Of a stretch of DNA of 64,000 nt, positions 1 through 11,322 are shown piece by piece. How positions within the stretch are numbered: the stretch's first letter is position 1; the number at the start of each line of letters is the position of its first letter. Location of the stretch: the NCBI GenBank assembly GCA_029204225.1, contig MU832150.1, positions 1 to 64,000 on the forward strand, given 5' to 3'. A model generated the notes under the pieces. That model did no database searches, was not told the DNA's origin, and saw nothing but the letters and a program-made list of their open reading frames with translations. Source of the DNA: Diphasiastrum complanatum (lineage: Eukaryota; Streptophyta; Lycopodiopsida; Lycopodiales; Lycopodiaceae). The position numbers and the translations under genes were made by a program.

Positions 1-58
1 GAGTTGTAATCAATTTTTAATTTATGTGAACTATTTAAGCTATTAAAAATATGGTATA

Positions 59-562
59 TGTTGGAATGTAAATGGAATTGCTTACATTACCATAGGTTAC
101 TTTGACTCAAAAGGTCGAGAGTTGTGTAACCATGGTCATTTATTATATTAGGCCTACTAAACTTAGAGTTAGCTAAGTTAGTATGAAATTAGCTTAGTAG
201 GGGACTCATGGGTCCACTAGGCCTAATTGTGGCATTAAGTACCCCCAACTCGACATATTGGAGGTACCTTGTTCTTTCTATGTAACTTATAGAAAGTTAG
301 CTAGTCAATAGTCACGCAGTTGGACAGCCAATAGTCAAGTAGTTGGATAGCCAATAGTCATGAAGTTAGATAGTCATCTTGGACTATATATATGTGCGCA
401 TCCCATTTGTATGAGACACTTTTTTAAGCAATACTGACTATTCTCCTTGGCTGTCCACGAGTTTCTACAAGAGGGTTTCTAGCCATCTCTCTCTTTCTTT
501 TGAGAATGCTTTGTGTGATTGAATAGTTAAGATCCTGGATCCTTAGGCTTCTATTTCCTACA
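59..562 (+). repeat. 5' LTR of the deleted copia element
   Basis: This 504-bp LTR starts TGTTGGAATG, ends CTACA and is followed directly by the primer-binding site. It contains short tandem blocks around the motif AGCCAATAGTCA (about 305-365) and a TATA-like stretch near 387. A related LTR lies on the opposite strand at 19063-19522. Confidence 0.9.
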
Positions 563-574
563 TGGTATCAGAGC
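563..574 (+). other. Primer-binding site, initiator tRNA-Met type
   Basis: TGGTATCAGAGC follows the 5' LTR with no spacer. It is the usual plant Ty1/copia primer site, complementary to the 3' end of initiator tRNA-Met. Confidence 0.92.
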
Positions 575-1159
575 CTTTAGGTGATCATATTGCTTGCAGG
601 AGGGCGCCCAATCTTCTTCCCCTTTTGGTAGCAGAAAATCATCAAGCTGCTGATTTTTGCAGGAGAAGAATCTGTTCATCTTCCTATAGCTTTTTTTTTG
701 CAGGAAATTGCAGGGCACCTTCACCTATTTGAGAGCTAGCAGTAAGGCGCCCATGCTCAAACCAATTGCATGTGATTTTGACTCAATTACATGCTGAAAA
801 TTTCAAAGCACCCATTACAAATGAAGATACATGTGTTTTGGACGCATTTCTTGCTAAAATTTCCCTGTTGGTGAGCTTGGAGTAGGGCGCTACCATCAGC
901 TCTATATGCACATAGTGTGTACTCTTTTTAGCCACAAATTTCTGGTTTTGGTTTTGGCTTCATTTGAAGTCTACCTATTTGTGAGCATTCTGTTTTTTGT
1001 GCAGAAATCAGCCACCTATTTCATTACTTATTGAGCAAATTGCATGTGGAGTATTGCAATCTATTGTGCTCATAATTTCAGCTTTGAGGTTGTTGCCCTT
1101 TGAGTAGATTTTGTCTTGGAAAGTCTATTTCCTATCTACTACAAGCTGATTTTTCTGTT

Positions 1160-1349
1160 ATGGCTAAAGAATCGGAGTCTATTGGTTCTTTATTTAATGA
1201 AGATAGGCTGGATGACACAAACTATTGCTTGTGGTGCTACGTGATAAAGAACCTTCTAATTGCTAAAGGTTTGTGGGAAGTAGTTAATGGTGACGAAAAG
1301 AGGCCACCTACCTTGGCACCTATTACACCATCTAGAACAACTACTTCAA
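1160..1349 (+). pseudogene. Truncated copia gag start
   Basis: An ATG at 1160 opens a short frame with the usual start of a plant copia Gag, including YCLWCYVIKNLL, where most family members have a Trp-x-x-Met motif. The frame runs into LTR sequence near 1350. About 63 gag codons remain, with no zinc knuckle, protease or pol. The deletion joins gag to the LTR at a shared ACAGCCAATAGTCAAG stretch, which suggests loss by microhomology. Confidence 0.8.
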
Positions 1350-1579
1350 CAGCCAATAGTCAAGTAGTTGGATAGCCAATAGTCATGAAGTTAGATAGTC
1401 ATCTTGGACTATATATATGTGTGCATCCCATTTGTATGAGACACTTTTGTAAGTAATACTGACTATTCTCCTTGGCTGTTTCTACAAGAGAGTTTCTAGC
1501 CATCTCTCTCTTTCTTTTGAGAATGCTTTGTGTGATTGAATAGTTAAGATCCTGGATCCTTAGGCTTCTATTTCCCACA
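1350..1579 (+). repeat. 5'-truncated 3' LTR of the deleted copia element
   Basis: This segment matches about 325-562 of the 5' LTR and ends CCCACA, followed by the GTATA duplication. The missing first ~265 bp were lost with pol. Confidence 0.9.
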
Positions 1580-2111
1580 GTATAAGCGTGTACATAAACG
1601 TCATGTTGCGGCCCAAAAGCATTAACTTTAATTATTATGTTAGTACATGTCAGAAGCCAAGAGCTCCAAGCTCCTCTCCCCAAGCTAGCCAGTGTGTAAA
1701 ATGAATCTCCTCCCATCCATAGGCAAGCCTTTACGCCCATTGCCTGCTATTTGGATCTCAGGGCACTTGGCGCTCATGTGGGTGATCCAAGAATACAGTG
1801 TCTTAATGTTATGCCACCCCCATGTCCACCGTACACATGTGGCCATAAGACCACACCGGTCACGTGCCGACTAACCCTAGTCATTGCCCGCCAAATTATG
1901 GGTTAACTTGGTCAGTTGTACGTCAATTCTACCAAACTCGTCGCCACGCAACACGACACGTTCAAGTACATCGGGTGCGATTGCAACACACTTAGACACG
2001 ACTGGTCTCAAGTGCCTCTAATGGGGAGTCATCAATCATCGAACTGGTCCTATGACCTCTGGAGCTAGCGCTCACGTCAAAATATGTTGGATCCATGACT
2101 GGATCCTAACA
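1580..2111 (-). repeat. Ty3/gypsy 3' LTR (interrupted)
   Basis: Read on the - strand, an LTR starts TGTTAGGATCC at 2111, directly after a purine-rich tract. It runs to 1580, where the copia element interrupts it, and resumes at 58-1, leaving the window. It belongs to the gypsy relic at 2112-3955. Confidence 0.75.
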
Positions 2112-3955
2112 CTCTCTCCCTCCTCAAGAATGTCATCACTCCTTCATGACAAACTCAGGATAGGACCTTTGCAGCTGGATCTGACTCTCCCATGTCGCTT
2201 CGGACAATGGTAATCAGGCAGTTGCAACTTATAAGCTACCTCACTGACCTTTTTAATAATTTGCCATGGTCCAGAATACCTTGGTAATAGCTTTGCACAC
2301 TTGCCGATTCTCATCACCTTAGATTTAGGTGAAACTAGCAAAAAAGACCATATCACCTCTCTCAAACTCCTTGTACGAGCGATTTTCACATAGATAAGTA
2401 TCTGCTCTCATCCTATATGCAGGTCAACAAACAGGTTCTGCCCCTAGAACCAGCTCAATTCTGTGTTCCACATTTCTACTAGGGGGTAAACCGGCTGGAG
2501 TTTCTTGAACGAGAACTGAATTAAACGTCTTCCTAATAGACTCATCTAAAGTTTTAAGCTCAATAGGATCCAAGGCAGATGTGGATGCTATTTTGAAGAT
2601 TGCAATGTAGAATTATTCTCTTGCCTATCAAACTTATCTGATGTAGATTGCAACACAATACTATGTACTTGCCTAACTACCTTTTCAGAACTTACAACAT
2701 GTGATTCATCCACTAAGTCATTCACATTCAAAAAGCACAAATACAAATACTGGAAATGTTCTTTCTTTTTTTTTAAAGCCAAAACGAGAGGGCCATCAGG
2801 TAACTTCCTCTCGCCTATCAAGGTATGGGACAAACCCCCATCCTTGAACTTATATACATGATTTACAAAATCTATAGTTAGCTACCTATCCGCATGCCAA
2901 TGTTTACCAAGCACCAGATCAAAAAGTGCTAGTCTAGTAATCTCAAAATCCAAGGATTCTGTATATATTTGTATAGTAACTGGAAGCTCCACAACTGTGA
3001 GATCCCATATCTCTGTACCGATTAGTTGAAGGAATCGTGGGAGTTTAAGTTTCTTTACCAAGACAGAATTTATAACATTGTGCGATGAACCGATGTCAAA
3101 GAGGACCACCACCTCGTGACCTGCCAGTCGTCCTCACATTCTGATGAGTTGGGTATCATCAAAATGATAACCTGTTTGCGCCTTAACAAAAAGATAACAA
3201 GCAGGAGCTGCATAACTAATTTTCTCAACTAAAATTATCATCAGTTTAGGGCAAAACCTTTTCCTCGTCACAAAGAGTGTCGAGCTCATCAAAGGCAATC
3301 CTAGGTACTCTGTCATCCTTGTACGGTTGCATAACAATTAGCTTTTGCTTCTTCCGTCATGGACACTCGTTGTAGAGGTGCATACCCAAACAATAGTAGC
3401 ACAACCCCTCAGCTTTAGCTTTTTCTATCTCTTGTGGCATAAGACGTTAGAGCATGAGGAAGCTTTTCACTTCTCACCTGTATGCTTGTACAATCCCCAG
3501 CTGCTTGCCACTTGTTGGGCTTGCCTTATTCATTGCCTGGTGCTACATATCTTGAGCTCCTGAGACCTCTGTTAGAACCTTACCCTTAGACCCGCCCTCA
3601 AAAATAAGAGCCTTGGCTATGGCATGTTCCAATGTTACTACCATGGACGCAATTCCTCCCTCAACCAAAGATAAATTTATGGATTTGCTACCATGTATTG
3701 ATTTGTTTAGGGATTTTCGTTAGTATCTCACAATACTCATCAGCATAAACTTGTACAAATTACTTCTTTGTCTAAGTAACAACCATGCATCAGTGGCCCG
3801 CAAATGCTCATGCGGTGGAATAAATTGGGCTCAAAATTACCTCTTAAAGTCAACCCAGGTAGTGGGACATTCTAGCGTAGTTTGAACTCACCGCCACCAA
3901 CAGTCGGCAAGATCCTGCAACTGATAGGTGGCTCGCTTGATGCGCCACACCTCAT
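2112..3955 (-). pseudogene. Deleted Ty3/gypsy gag-pol relic
   Basis: In - strand order this is Gag (about 3955-3340), an aspartic protease, the first residues of reverse transcriptase, the end of integrase and a polypurine tract (2112-2128). Gag ends in a zinc-knuckle-like Cys-x2-Cys-x3-His-x4-Cys (3401-3360), one residue shorter than the usual x4 spacing. The protease has the DIGSSHNVI active-site block and VLGKHW flap-side motif (3112-2882). RT survives only as its N-terminal block with LPPSRNVEHRIEL (about 2520-2460), followed at once by the integrase C-terminal region (2410-2144). About 2.5 kb of RT, RNase H and integrase core is gone. Frameshifts and stops show it is dead. Confidence 0.85.
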
Positions 3956-4882
3956 CTATAGATATTTGTCACCTCCCCAATCTGAATCAAAATAGCCAAA
4001 TAAGGACAACGAAGAGGCAACATTACTAGAATAGCAAAGAACTTGATTCTTTGTTGACTGAATGTATTTCATCACTCGTTTGAGTGCTTTCCAATGTTGA
4101 AGTCCAGGATTCAACATGAATTGTGATAACGTGCTTACTATATATGCTCCGGTCTTGTGCACACCATTGCATACATCAATGAGCTGATAAGTGATTGGTG
4201 TGGATAGTTTTTAATGTCCGAAACTTAGCAAGTGTCAAAGGACACACATAGTTGCTAAGTGTAAGTCCTAGATCCATAGGTGAATCAATCAATTTTTATT
4301 CAAGCATTCTAAATTTCTCCATAATGTATTGTAGATACCTTTGTTGGCTTAAAAGAATTGTCCTCTTGGCTCAATCTCGAAGGAATTAAATGCCAAGCAA
4401 ATAATGGATTGGTTCAAGATCTGTAATGTCGAATTCTATAGAAAGATTGGACTTGGTACTTTCGAGTAGTGAAGTACAATTGCTTAAAAGTAGACAATCA
4501 TCGACATAAAGAGCAATGAGTATGTAATTTGGACCGTCATATTTACTGTAGACATTCAAGTCAGCAGCATTCAAATAGAAGTCGAGTTGTAAAAGCTAAT
4601 CATTGATTTGTTGAAACCAGGCCATGGGTGCTTGTTTGAGCCCATAGAGAGCTTTATGAATCTTATAGAGTCGATCTTGAAAGTCTTCAATGACAAAGCC
4701 TTCAGGCTGTCGCATATAGATGTCTTCATGGATAGAACCATTTAAGAATGCAGTCTATACATCCATCTGATGTACTTCAAGGTCTTCTGATGCTGCAATT
4801 GCCAACAAGGTTCGAATAGATGCAAGTTTTAACAACCGGACTAAAAGTCTGTGTAATCAATACCTGGTAATTGTGAGTAGCC
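3956..4882 (-). pseudogene. Ty1/copia RT-RNase H fragment
   Basis: On the - strand, PGIDYTDF and SIRTLLAIAA-like blocks lead into HQMDV, NGSIHEDIYMRQPEG, KALYGLKQAPMAW (near 4630), the catalytic YVDD (near 4508) and the RNase H start DSDWGGD (near 3975). Several stops and frameshifts interrupt it. Its downstream end abuts the gypsy gag relic. Its upstream end abuts a copia integrase fragment of the opposite orientation. Confidence 0.85.
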
Positions 4883-4925
4883 TTCAGATGGTGGTGGTGA
4901 ATGCATTGTTGGTGAAATTGTTGAA

Positions 4926-5138
4926 TTATGCAAGGGAAATGGTATCAAAATGCAATTTACTTCTCCACACACACCCCAGCAAAATGGCATAGCCGAGAGA
5001 AAGAATTGAACCATAGTTGAGTGTGCCCGAAGCATGCTCAAGGCAAAGGGGTTTCCAAGGTCTTTTTAGGTCGAAGCACTTCATATGGCTACTTTTCTTT
5101 TGAATAGAAGTCAAAACATTTTGAGCTAATGACATAGA
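4926..5138 (+). pseudogene. Ty1/copia integrase fragment
   Basis: The + strand encodes the block around the third catalytic residue of copia integrase, with TPQQNGIAERKN, then ARSMLKAKGFP and EALHMATFLLNRS. One stop follows ERKN and another falls before VEALH. It points away from the RT fragment at 3956-4882, so the two halves of pol are head to head. Confidence 0.8.
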
Positions 5139-5638
5139 AAAGCTTGGCAACGTGAGTTTCTTGACATATTATGGAAATTACAGTTACTCCTCTTGTCTCG
5201 ACCATATTTCCATAATATACCTCCGAATTCACTATATTTGGTTCATAATGAGCTTAGACTGATGGTTTATATACAGTTTCAACCTGAATCAAAGCAAGAG
5301 GAACCTCTAATAAGATCCCTTACTATCTGAAACTAGGGCCTGCCTGCCTATTAATACTGAACCTTCTCCCTTATAGCCGACCCGTCAATAAAAAACCCAG
5401 AATTGAAGCTACAGGAGCTATCACTTCTCTCAAATTACAACTGGGGAAGGCCATTGCACTCAACTATTTTGATGCTCTAAATCAATATTCTCAATTTACT
5501 GAGAGCAATGCCAGTTTGATATCGAATGGATACTTAGTTTCTGTGAAAAAACTTAGACTAAATGCCAGTAAAATGCAGAAAGACTATAACTGCTTTTTTG
5601 CAGCAGATCATGGACTCCAAAAGAAGACAGACACTCAC
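5139..5638. other. Unassigned stretch, probably NHX intron 1
   Basis: No coding similarity is recognised. If the NHX exon at 5639-5816 is live, this stretch and everything to the left edge lie within its first intron. Confidence 0.4.
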
Positions 5639-5816
5639 CAATTAAAAGTGAAGCACCTGCCTCGTGCAGATAGTAGAATTTGCGTCTGCGAAGCACATGG
5701 CCGAGCACGAAAGCAATCCCCAGCATGACGATCTGCAGTAAGAGGCTAACCCCCGCGATCTGATGCTCCTCTATCAGCGCAGCCCCTGCTGGTGGGTGCT
5801 GCTGCGCCTGCGTCAT
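5639..5816 (-). CDS. NHX6: NHX5/NHX6-type Na+(K+)/H+ antiporter, first coding exon
   Basis: A 59-residue exon starts at the ATG at 5816. After a variable, Ala/Gln-rich start it carries the first membrane segment and the family signature [15 protein letters not shown] followed by EAGASLLIG, as in plant endosomal NHX5/NHX6 exchangers. These swap Na+ or K+ for H+ across Golgi, TGN and prevacuolar membranes. The exon ends at a good donor, G|GTGAGTG, in phase 1 within the Gly codon of LLIG. An in-frame TTG upstream is not needed. The next exon, expected to begin LIVG, was not found down to position 1, where only transposon debris occurs. So either intron 1 exceeds 5.6 kb or this is an orphan exon. 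The known family has His/Arg-Pro-Glu-Ala where this copy reads Leu-His-Glu-Ala. The choice between NHX5 and NHX6 is not certain. Confidence 0.8.
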
Positions 5817-5905
5817 CGTCGCAATCCCCTTGTCCTCTTCCCTCCCTCGCACCCACAAACCTTAAATCGTGTCACCCATCTCTCTCGCTCTTTCTTTCTC
5901 TGTGT
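5817..5905 (-). promoter_or_regulatory. Probable NHX 5' leader, GA-rich
   Basis: Read on the - strand, a purine-rich tract of GAGA and GGGAGG runs precedes the NHX start codon, the kind of composition common in plant 5' UTRs. No clear TATA box or transcription start can be placed. Confidence 0.35.
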
Positions 5906-7647
5906 AAAGCAGTATAAAGGTTTGCTCGAAGAATTAAGAATGTGTTAAGGGCTAAGTAATCAGGATTATTGCTAATTAATTGAGATTAGGAGATGGCACT
6001 TTAATACTTTAAGGATCATGTGTACGGAAGACGCGTACGGTAGGCGCTATAACTCCCAATCGTACTTGGAAGTTGAAAGGTGACTTTTTTTCACATTTCT
6101 CTTGGAAGTTGAAGGGTAGTTGGATCATTTATTTAGGTGTTGCTATAGGGAGGCCCAGCCCTCCCATGGAAAAGGGTATTAAAATCTCTTTTTTGGGACC
6201 CAAAAATGATGAACTTATAGTTTGATGGGTATGATCCAAAAATCAGAGTTTCCGTATAGGGGAACCTCCCTCAACCCAAATGGTGAATTTCTAGTTTGGA
6301 GTGTATGATCCAAAATTGAGGGTTTTTGGGAGGAGAAAGGTACACCATACCACTCCCTACCCGAAAAGGGCATCTACCAAGGGCGGTAGGTAGCTCAAGG
6401 GTGGAAATTGTTCCCCGAGCGAAAAGATAATGTAAAATCAAGAAAAAAAGAATTACATGCTCCTAAAAAAATCTGAAGGTGCAAGTAAAAAGTAAATAAA
6501 TAAGTAAAACAGGCGCACAAATTGTGCAAGAGGAGACACATACGTCCTTTTTTTAAAAGTCAACATTGAAGGCCTTCCCCGAGGGCGGCAGTCGAAGAGC
6601 ACCCTCACAATGACCCTCGGACCCTACCCTGGCCTAGACCTCTGATGGATAATTGAACTAAAAGTTTTTATTATTTTTAGTAAGTTTGAGAGTTGCATGT
6701 TTATTATTTATAGTAAGTGCATAATGCCTAAGATTTTTTCATCTCTTTTTATTTATATTAAAAAAATCTTAAACATTTGCAAGATTCATTTGATGATGTC
6801 CATTTGTAGACAATCACAATTGTGCCATTTAAGCATTCCTCAAAATATGCTTGAGGTTTTCCACCGATGCTTTACATTGCTAAAATGCATAGTAGAGCAC
6901 CCAACTTAGCGTCAAGCTAGATCAATGCTCTAAAAATTTGCAACTACGTTGTTTTAAAAAGAATAAGGCGATTGATATATTAGGAGAATCTTTGTCTCTA
7001 TCTTGAAAAATAAAGAAACAAAGATTGCATTTAAAAAGAACTAAGAAATAAGTAATAAAACTCATTTTAATGCTCAAACTACTAAGGGTAACACCTTGGC
7101 TTTTAGCAATTTGTCACAATAGCTTACGACTAGTGGAGCAAAGCTTACAAGATCCAACAAGGGAAGAAAAAAGAATATCAGTTTTTTAGAATTCTACTTG
7201 TAGGACTAAAAATTGAGAGTACACACAAAAATCATATTCTTGGGCCAAATTAAGCATCAAGCTCAATCACTGGTAAAACATTTTTATAGGTATTCTCCTC
7301 TTAGTGTCATGATAAGCAAAGTCCTTATTCACATGTATTGGACTAGAGAAATGGAATTCAATTTCTAAATGCAATGAGTATTACGAAATGCCCATAAAAA
7401 AATTTAATATTGCGTCCATAGAATATCGAGTACTTGGTGCACTTAGTTACAGCTAGCACAAAGTGAGACTAGCCTTTGATGTATGTAAGCCCAACTCGCA
7501 AGCAACAAGATTAATGCTTATAATATCAAACAAGGGTTCTTGTTGTCTTAAGACAATAGATAAGCATAAGTTATGGCTACATTTCTTAAGCATATCTCAC
7601 TATGAAAGCCTCCAATCCTTTGTATTTTTATGCAATTTTGCCATTTT

Positions 7648-7649
<2 letters not shown>
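5906..7649. other. Intergenic, no gene recognised
   Basis: This is AT-rich sequence without a convincing coding frame. Two similar ~40-bp stretches near 6209 and 6280 share the core GTATGATCCAAAA and form a loose local repeat. Confidence 0.5.
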
Positions 7650-7741
<92 letters not shown>

Positions 7742-7744
7742 ACA
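7650..7744. repeat. Compound microsatellite (CT)n(CA)n
   Basis: About 33 CT units pass directly into about 14 CA units without interruption. The open frames across it, encoding Ser-Leu or Arg-Glu repeats, are products of the repeat. Confidence 0.98.
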
Positions 7745-8566
7745 TTTAGCTTTGTGATAGTAGATGGTAGTGAATGGTAGTTTAGCTTGCTCCTTGGATT
7801 TTGCAAAATGTCTATTTGTTGGTGTGGACTTGTGAGGTGGAGGTTGGTGGCTTATGTTGTGCACCATTCTCTTTTGGAAAATATCTACTCTAGAGAACCA
7901 TTTCTTTTTGCTTTGAGCTTTTGATGATGTGTAGAGTAGTTAACATTTTTCTCATAATATCGCCATTCTTGGTTGTCTTTTGTGGCTAACTTTTTGAGTC
8001 TTTTGATTCTGGTTTGTAGTATAAGCACATTAAGTTTTATGCTTTGATTTTTTTATAGGTGAGAAAAGTTTGATTGTGGTGGTTGTGGTTGGATTGGAAG
8101 CCCTTTACCCTGCCAAATCCATGAGAATGTATTTTTAGATTGTTTTGAGCACAATTTTACAGTGACTTGCCAAAAAAACTAGACTACTTGCTAGCACACT
8201 TTCTCTCTAATTGGAAATATACTCAACAAGATAAATTATGCACCGTTTTTCTTTTTAGCTCCCCAAGCACATAATCAAAGTTAGATAAAAACGTCTACAA
8301 ATCGCCAACAAATGTATGTGACTTCTGACCAAGGTTTGACTCAATGAAATAGATCATCCATCTTTTTCTACTCTCCAATCACATAGTTTAAGTTAGAATC
8401 AACATATCTACAAAATCACAACAAATACTTGTGATTCACCTATCAAAGTTTGAATTGCCTGTGACTTGTCAAGCTCACAATGACTCGTCGACCACATCTT
8501 AAACTTGCCAGAAACTTATGTCTCGTGTGTAATGAACTCTGACAAGTCAAAAGTCTACTTCCTCAT
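7745..8566. other. Intergenic with an imperfect ~120-bp tandem repeat
   Basis: No gene is seen. Two adjacent diverged copies (about 8239-8357 and 8358-8455) share CACATA, AAGTTAGA, TCTACAAA and CAACAAAT blocks in the same order. Confidence 0.45.
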
Positions 8567-9322
8567 TGTTGGAAATTAAGCCCACAGTTGTCTTCCTGGT
8601 GAATGACTAATTTCTATTTCGTGATTCTTCTTGCATGTTTATTGATCATTGATCTAGGGTCAGGTGAAACCGACTTTGGTTCTACGTCTGTTCATCTTAT
8701 ACTTGCAGGAATCACAAATTTAGACATCCAATTTATTTGAAGAACGTCTACAACGGGCTTCCGGTTGATCTCCAGCAAAGGGTAACCAATCCTGTCATAA
8801 TTTCAAAGTTCAGATGTTAAGTTTAATAACTTGAAGTCATTGAAGACTTGGCCATCTTCAAGGACTTCCACAAAACTTGCATTTAGAACAAGTCTGTAGA
8901 AATACATTACTTTTTCAACAGTCTGCAGAAATACACTATGTTTTCAACAGCTTCGGCTTTTTCTCATTTTTCCGAAATGCGAAAACTTGCATAGTTCAAA
9001 AGTTTAACTGTTTTTAACACACCTTCGGCTTTTTGCGAAAAATACAAAGAGAGAGAAAATTTCTGAAGGTCATCTATTTTCATGCGTTAAACTGTTTTAA
9101 AAACATCATCGTCTTTTTGAGGGCACTTTCGACTTTTTGCGAAAAATGTGGAGAGAGAGAAAAATCTCGAAGGTCGTCTAAAATAAACGAGGAACGTTCC
9201 AACAACATCCGCGTCCGCGTCAACGATGCTGAATTATTGACCGTATATACTGTGTACCGTTGTCACAAAAGCCATATACTTCCAAGTACAACGGCTTTCC
9301 TAATTAGGTGACAAGCATTCAA
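8567..9322 (+). repeat. Copia LTR, left part (split by nested element)
   Basis: The LTR begins TGTTGGAAATTAAG. It contains two diverged ~55-bp copies near 9022 and 9125 sharing CTTTTTGCGAAAAAT and GAGAGAGAAAA. At 9322 it is interrupted by the nested element and continues at 14209. The joined length would be about 1.36 kb. Confidence 0.65.
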
Positions 9323-9505
9323 TGTCATGTACTTTTAGTACATCGGTGTTTTTCAAGGCAATATCCATTGTAAGCTTTGTAGGCCCAAAAGGAGCTATTA
9401 GCCTTAAGAACAAGGCGGTTCCCTCTTTAGGCCCTCCAAAGTAATTAATAAGGATAATAGACCAACAAGGGCCCAATTAACAAGGGCTAACTATCCCTCA
9501 AGATA
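9323..9505 (+). repeat. 5' LTR (partial) of the non-autonomous element
   Basis: It matches the first ~190 bp of the 3' LTR at 13672 with a few small indels, then similarity stops. No primer-binding site is recognised after the break. Confidence 0.8.
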
Positions 9506-9599
9506 GTTAAGAGCATAGATCCATGATTCATGATTATTCTATGAGAATTCCATTAGATTTGATGAGTTTATTGTTTTTGTAGTTTTCTTTTTGCTAATT

Positions 9600-10800
9600 T
9601 TTAACTTTGAATTTTTCAGTTTTGTTCAGACAAATTTTTAGCACTCAATTTCATTTTTCATTTCTAATTTGATTCCATAGGTTTGTAGAGCTTTCTTTCA
9701 GCTTTAATTTGCACCAATTTTCAAGCCATTCGGATAAGTGATGCAAAAGTTATTGCACTTTTTCCAAAAGCTGTCAAAATAGGTGACTAGAATTTTGCTT
9801 TCACTTGATTTGAATTTTTCAGATTTGATTTGAGTTTTTATTTCAAGTTTCTTTCCATATGATTTTAGAGCATTGTTTTAGCTTTGATCTGATCCATATG
9901 GCAGGTCATTTAATAAGTATCCAAAAAGTTATGACAATTCTTGATTCCTAGCTCTAGTTTTGGTAGTTTTCTTTCTTCAAAAATTTCAGACCTGTTCTGT
10001 GGTTAATTCGACCTATCAAATCACATTCAATCATTGATCTGATGACACTAATAGAGCTTGTTGTTAGCTCTTCAGAGGTACTGAGTTTGTTTGATTTGGA
10101 TTAATCTTGTGAAAGTTATGATCAAATTAGTGGAGATGGGTCAGAATTGCCAAAATTTTGGAAAAAAAATTTACAGTGAGAGAGAATCGCTTCAATTTTT
10201 CATTCTTGAAGTTCAGTTCCTTTGTGAAGTTGTTTTTAGTTCTTCATTTTGAAATTTTTGTTAGAATCATTTTTTTTTAGAACTGACCTAACCCTACCCG
10301 CGGCCAGCCCTAAACCTAAGTACTCCGGCGATTCCTTCTCGGAAGTTTTCATGGCGATTTCTCCTTTTGAGAGTTCCCAGATCCACGAGTCCTGGACTGA
10401 CGACTTCACGGGCGAGTATATCCACGAATCCATCCACGATTTATGCCCTCCCTTCTCTGCGAATTCACACGATTTCATCTCCTTGGCACCTGCGAATCCA
10501 TCCACGATTTTCGCGATTTCATCAGATTTTTCCCCCTCTCCCTCGCGAATCCACCTGACCGCCACCCTCCTCGCAATTCCCATGCGAATTCAAACCCCCT
10601 TCCCTCACGAATGCCCCCACCCTCCTCGCGAATTCACCCCCCGTCCCTCCTCGCGAATTCTGTCTCCTTGCGAATTCACCCCTCTCTCTCTCTCTACTCC
10701 TCTCTCCTTCAGTCGACTTCTTTCTCTCTCTACCTATTCCCTGCCTGAAAAAAAATTCAGTTTTCTCAAAAAAAAAATTTAAGGTTGCCCACAATCTTTC
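9600..10800 (+). repeat. Leader with tandem and CGAATTC-rich repeats
   Basis: Two diverged ~200-bp copies start near 9607 and 9809, sharing TTTGAATTTTTCAG and GTTTTAGCTTTGAT-like blocks. From about 10440 to 10690 there are many spaced copies of GCGAATTC or GCGAATCC in C-rich sequence. Long open frames here on both strands are low complexity and are not called as genes. Confidence 0.55.
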
Positions 10801-11322
10801 ACGAGCACCCAAATGCAGCATATAGACAGCCGTTAAAAAATTTACCCTAAAACTTCTTAGTTCCCTAAGGTTCCTCCAATTTTTTCGAGCACGAAAACAT
10901 TTCATGGATTTCAAACTTTATAGATCCAGCTTATAATTTTTTTTAAGAACCCCTTTATTTTAAGTTGTCTAAATTCAACTTTACTTTCATTCTTTAACTT
11001 TACATAACTGTTTTGTTTGAATTCGGATTCCGGTGCTATAAAAACGATAAGTGATCTGAACAAAGAGCCTGACAATGAGAATTTATTAAAATTTTGTAAT
11101 TATTACTTTTTCATTTATTTTTCTTTAGACCCCTTTTCTTGAGTCAGATTTTACGTGTTTTAGGTTTTGCCATTCTCAGTTTTACTCATCGTAGAACTCT
11201 GAGTTTTAAGTGGGTGGAGAAACTGTCAAGATCTTATTTCCTTGCAAAAATCAAACTTCGCAATTTTTTCTATAAGGGTCTTTATAAATTTACAGACTCA
11301 TATTCTCCCTTGATTTGTCAAA

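Larger units (their letters stand above)
54..1584 (+). mobile_element. Internally deleted Ty1/copia element with target duplication
   Basis: The element runs from 59 (TGTTGG) to 1579 (CCACA) and is flanked by a perfect 5-bp direct repeat, GTATA, at 54-58 and 1580-1584. It has a complete 5' LTR (59-562), a primer-binding site, a leader, a short gag fragment and then the distal part of a second LTR (about 1350-1579). All of pol and the start of the 3' LTR are missing. The retained LTR parts align closely; a short block present near 462-469 is missing from the 3' copy. It inserted into the gypsy LTR at 1-58/1580-2111. It cannot move without enzymes from other elements. Confidence 0.93.

Noticed and set aside
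5516-5728. 70-codon + strand frame
   Set aside because: It is antisense to the NHX exon, which has clear family similarity.
7463-7867. Open frames on both strands with Ser-Leu and Arg-Glu runs
   Set aside because: They are translations of the CT/CA microsatellite and have no other support.
10236-10914. Several 100-177 codon frames on both strands
   Set aside because: They overlap each other in C-rich, CGAATTC-repeat sequence and look like low-complexity artefacts within an LTR element.
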